Assembly (NCBI RefSeq): GCF_900078195.1
Contig: NZ_FJVE01000004.1
Location: 186,001-250,000, forward strand
Direction of reading: 5' to 3'
Source: Clostridium sp. Marseille-P299
GTDB lineage: Bacteria > Bacillota > Clostridia > Lachnospirales > Lachnospiraceae
Length of the DNA: 64,000 nucleotides
A program made the position numbers and the translations under genes. The stretch's first letter is position 1. Each line of letters starts with the position of its first letter. This document shows, one piece after another, positions 61,178-64,000 of the stretch. The notes beneath the pieces are model-generated. The model was not told where the DNA came from. It did no database searches and saw nothing but the letters and a program-made list of their open reading frames with translations.

Positions 61178-62569
61178 TTACTTTTTTGGTAACGAAACAT
61201 AAAAACGACTTCCTTTTCCAGGTTCACTCTCTACCCAAACATTACCTCCATGTGCCTCTACTATAGATTTTACAATTGCTAAACCTATTCCTGCACCACC
61301 TGTTTTACGATTTCTTGATTTGTCTGCTCTATAGAAACGTTCAAAAATAAAGTCTTGTTCTTCCTTTGAAACTCCTATTCCATCATCTTCAATGCAGAAT
61401 TCACCATACGATTCTGTATCTATTACCGTAATCTTAATATGCCCATCTTCTTTCGTATACTTTATTGCATTGGATAATAGATTTAATATTACTTGACTAA
61501 TTCTATCTCTATCTCCTATTACAATGCTGGAATCGCCCTCTATTTGTAAATTCAACTTTTTATTTTTTAATTCAAATTCAAAATAACTACTTACGGAACG
61601 TATTACTTGTAATAAATCTATTGATTCTTTTTGTAATTTTAAATTATCACTTTCAACTTTTGCTAATCGCTCTAAATCTTTTACTAATTTAGTAATACGG
61701 TTAATTTCCTCATAACAGCTTTGTAATCGTTCCTGAGTTGGTTCCCAAACTCCCTCAATCATAGCCTCTAAAAATGTCCCGATTGTTGTTAAAGGAGTCC
61801 GAAGTTCATGTGCAACATCAGCAGTTAATTGCTTTCTTAAACCTTCCTGGTCACTTAATGACGCTGCTAAATGATTAATGGAATAGATAAGTTCATTAAG
61901 CTCTTGGGTATTTGTCTCACCCACAAAACGTGTATTATAATTCCCCTTGGAAATTTCTCCTGCAATATTAATGATTTTTGTAATAGGATTACTTATATGT
62001 CTTGATAATATCCATCCTATAATCAGGGAACAAATAAGTGAAACTATGCCGGTACCAATTAAAATGGAATTTAGAGCACTTAAAAATTGGAAATCATTTT
62101 CGCTTAAAAAATAAGGCCCAAAATAACTAATTGCAACCTTTCCTACTACCTTATCCCCTTGAATAAGGTCATAATCTTGTGACACAAACTCTCCATGTAT
62201 TTTTGGGTATTTTTCAAGCATTCTTTTTGAAATATCCGCCATAACCCTTGTACACAGTGTCATATCGTGTTGTTGTGCATCCCATACAACGTCATCTTCA
62301 TTATCATAAACCGCTATAATATAACCATCGTAAAGTGCATTCATTCCTATCACATGGATAAAGTCCTTATTCCATACATTGATGGACTTATCGTATTGTT
62401 CACTAAGGCTTGTTGCAATTTCATTTGTTTTTTGCATTTGTTGGTCTAAAATATAAGCTTTAAACTTTTGATTAATAAATACATTGGCTAATAAACTAAT
62501 GAGCGCTACGGTAAAAAAACTTAAGAGAGCAATTGTTAAAGTAAGATGTGTCCTTAAACTTCTTTTCAT
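61178..62569 (-). CDS. Sensor histidine kinase, BaeS/EnvZ type
   Basis: Membrane histidine kinase of 463 aa. Two helices (about 10-32 and 160-185) flank an extracytoplasmic domain of about 125 residues. Then HAMP, the dimerisation domain with phosphoacceptor His in ADVAHELRTPLTTI (about residue 256), and an ATPase domain with NLLSNAIKYTKEDG, EDDGIGVSKEEQDFIFERFY and GAGIGLAIVK. The ATG at 62569 is chosen; it starts just after the stop of the regulator gene, whose end carries the SD GGAGG. The signal is unknown. Confidence 0.92.
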   Translation of the reverse strand: MKRSLRTHLTLTIALLSFFTVALISLLANVFINQKFKAYILDQQMQKTNEIATSLSEQYDKSINVWNKDFIHVIGMNALYDGYIIAVYDNEDDVVWDAQQHDMTLCTRVMADISKRMLEKYPKIHGEFVSQDYDLIQGDKVVGKVAISYFGPYFLSENDFQFLSALNSILIGTGIVSLICSLIIGWILSRHISNPITKIINIAGEISKGNYNTRFVGETNTQELNELIYSINHLAASLSDQEGLRKQLTADVAHELRTPLTTIGTFLEAMIEGVWEPTQERLQSCYEEINRITKLVKDLERLAKVESDNLKLQKESIDLLQVIRSVSSYFEFELKNKKLNLQIEGDSSIVIGDRDRISQVILNLLSNAIKYTKEDGHIKITVIDTESYGEFCIEDDGIGVSKEEQDFIFERFYRADKSRNRKTGGAGIGLAIVKSIVEAHGGNVWVESEPGKGSRFYVSLPKK

Positions 62570-62573
62570 ACAA

Positions 62574-63275
62574 TTACTCACCTCCAAATTTATATCCCTT
62601 ACCATATATCGTTAATACGTAAACTGGTTCTTTAGGATTATCTTCAATTTTTTGTCTAAGATTTTTAATATGGCTATCGATTGCGCGGTCAAAACCAAGG
62701 AATTCATCTCCTAATGCAAGTTCGATCAATTCATTTCTTGTAAATACTTTGCTTGGATATTTTATAAGTGCAGAGAGTATCTTTAACTCGCTTGGTGTTA
62801 AGGATACTGGCACTTGTTTCTTTTTAATGGTATTACTTTCAAAATCTACAATCAAATCTCCTTCATTGTAAGAATTTCTAATAAACAAAGGTATTAAGTC
62901 ATCGCTTGATCTGCGAAGCACTGCCTCAACCCTTCCGTGTAATTCTTTTAAGCTAAATGGTTTTGTTATATAATCATCCGCTCCTATTTTCAAACCTTCA
63001 AGGATATTATTCTCTTCTACTTTTGCAGTAAGCATAATAATGGGTACACGTGATTTTTTACGTATTTTCGTACATATATCTTCACCTGAAATATCAGGTA
63101 ACATAAGGTCTAATATGATTAATGATATATTTTCTGTGTCAAAAATCTGCAATGCCTCAGCACCTGTTTCAGCAGAAAACGTTATAAACCCTTTGCTCTG
63201 TAAAAAAGATGTGACAACCTCTAAGATTTTAACTTCATCATCTACTACTAAAATTTTCTTATCATTCTTACTCAA
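62574..63275 (-). CDS. OmpR/PhoB-family response regulator
   Basis: Regulator of 233 aa: receiver domain with D12/D13, phosphoacceptor D56 in LIILDLMLPD and Lys in YITKPFSLKEL, followed by a winged-helix DNA-binding domain (about 135-232) with VSLTPSELKILSALI, RAIDSHIKNLRQKIED and VYGKGYKF-like end. The start is a TTG at 63275 with AGGAGG 7 nt upstream; the longer open frame has no better start. It is first in a two-gene operon with the BaeS-type kinase. Targets unknown; the Ca2+ ATPase and DUF2318 genes on either side are candidates by position only. Confidence 0.92.
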   Translation of the reverse strand: MSKNDKKILVVDDEVKILEVVTSFLQSKGFITFSAETGAEALQIFDTENISLIILDLMLPDISGEDICTKIRKKSRVPIIMLTAKVEENNILEGLKIGADDYITKPFSLKELHGRVEAVLRRSSDDLIPLFIRNSYNEGDLIVDFESNTIKKKQVPVSLTPSELKILSALIKYPSKVFTRNELIELALGDEFLGFDRAIDSHIKNLRQKIEDNPKEPVYVLTIYGKGYKFGGE

Positions 63276-63431
63276 AATTAGACCTCCTAAATGTCTTAAG
63301 ATCAATTAAAATCAAAACATGAAATGCTCATTAATGTTACAACCATTATAACACTTTGTAACCTTGCCCCTCAATCTTATATTTTGTCCTATTTAGCGTT
63401 CCTCTAACGCTTCCTATGAATTTCAATCTTA

Positions 63432-63989
63432 TTAATAATTTGTCTTCCAATTAGCAAAAATCGCTTTTGACTCCATTAAAAATTCATTTGAAATAGTAAT
63501 ATTCGTTTCATCTACTGTTTTATCCTCAGAAAAGATAGGCACTGGATTACAACCACCTCTTGTAACTTCCACATCCCCCATACCAAATATATTTCCACAG
63601 TTTTGACAAATTAGATTATCTCCACTTTGTTTATAGAATCCTCTGCCTGAACTATAGCAAATTTGGCATGTATTAAATGCTGTACGTATCGTACCGTCTG
63701 GTGCTTTTACCGCTAGTACTTCTAATGTCGTACCGTCTACTTCTACTGGATAAAACGTAGCAGTGGTTGTAATGTCATTCACTGGAATGATTAAATCACC
63801 TTCCTCAGTAATTACAGCATTTCCTTGATTAGCCCCACTTGTGGCATCTTTACCCTTAGACTTATTAACACCTTCATTTACAACTGCTATTAATATAATT
63901 GCTAATAAAATACCTCCAACAGGTAACAATATACCTCTTAGATTACTCTGTGTTTTACTACTTTTGCTACTACTTTTTTTATTACTCAT
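63432..63989 (-). CDS. DUF2318 membrane-anchored cysteine-rich protein
   Basis: Protein of 185 aa. A Ser/Lys-rich cytoplasmic start is followed by one membrane helix (about 19-41), an outside linker, then a DUF2318 domain (about 70-165). That domain has TFYPVEVDGTTLEVLAVK, NTCQICYSSGRGFYKQ, LICQNCGNIFGMGDV and TRGGCNPVPI: two CxxC pairs plus a further Cys, expected to bind metal or Fe-S. DUF2318 proteins usually occur with high-affinity iron (FTR1-like) permease or ABC systems. No such gene is in view; any partner must lie beyond the right edge. SD GGGAGG, 4-nt spacing. Confidence 0.85.
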   Translation of the reverse strand: MSNKKSSSKSSKTQSNLRGILLPVGGILLAIILIAVVNEGVNKSKGKDATSGANQGNAVITEEGDLIIPVNDITTTATFYPVEVDGTTLEVLAVKAPDGTIRTAFNTCQICYSSGRGFYKQSGDNLICQNCGNIFGMGDVEVTRGGCNPVPIFSEDKTVDETNITISNEFLMESKAIFANWKTNY

Positions 63990-64000
63990 AAATCCTCCCA

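Overview
The window is AT-rich and looks like chromosome from a spore-forming anaerobic Firmicute of the Lachnospiraceae. The evidence is a complete Rnf operon in clostridial order (C-D-G-E-A-B), spoIIID, YesM/YesN-type two-component genes beside sugar ABC transporter genes, and plant- and chitin-oligosaccharide enzymes (GH105, GH94, GH2, a SASA esterase). The content resembles Lachnoclostridium (Clostridium) phytofermentans, but that species-level guess is recognition and was not tested. I saw no rRNA, tRNA, CRISPR array, transposase or phage gene. Most genes are on the minus strand and have strong Shine-Dalgarno (SD) sites. Several likely start at TTG or GTG, or inside the longest possible reading frame, and starts below are set by SD position.

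Layout. 1-3772: two sugar ABC permeases (one cut by the window edge), a divergent DUF624 protein and a YesN-type regulator. 4194-5927: aldo/keto reductase and a zinc-ribbon membrane protein. 6183-11409: Rnf operon with a long leader. 11909-13146: spoIIID and a divergent Fe/Mn superoxide dismutase, both with mother-cell-sigma-like promoter matches. 13343-18431: a trigger-factor-like lipoprotein, a GH105 hydrolase and a chemoreceptor. 18830-21260: dCMP deaminase and a cell-wall peptidase fused to a dead-looking carboxypeptidase domain. 21608-24482: RlmD-type rRNA methyltransferase, a GGDEF protein and a histidine-rich YmaF protein. 24845-27868: a large GH2 enzyme with a repeat-encoded insert. 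28050-32069: glycerate kinase, GntP permease and CdaR regulator. 32305-35807: a heterodimeric ABC exporter. 36129-42063: a five-gene polyamine operon. 42522-46199: AzlCD, a broken amidohydrolase, a MATE transporter and a BI-1 protein. 46354-48806: an uncharacterised protein whose 3' end has been tandemly amplified, and a secreted esterase. 48942-53637: response regulator, solute-binding protein, histidine kinase and SHOCT protein. 54012-57928: phosphohexomutase and chitobiose phosphorylase. 58272-63989: Ca2+ P-type ATPase, an OmpR/EnvZ-type pair and a DUF2318 protein.

How the genes fit together. Rnf couples ferredoxin oxidation to NAD+ reduction and ion export. The GH105, GH2, GH94/mutase and esterase genes, with the ABC and two-component genes, form a saccharide-scavenging repertoire. 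CdaR-GntP-GlxK is a glycerate uptake and phosphorylation module. The polyamine operon encodes arginine to agmatine to putrescine, then spermidine by the carboxyspermidine route, plus a SpeE with no SpeD in sight.

The most unusual features at DNA level are at least five short tandem arrays (periods 15, 15, 18, 25 and about 40 bp). Two of them run out of the 3' end of a coding sequence. There are also long-armed, large-loop inverted repeats downstream of genes. At protein level the most notable items are the degenerate S11/M15 fusion, the exported trigger-factor derivative, the cysteine-rich tail on RnfE, and a kinase/binding-protein/regulator trio without permeases.
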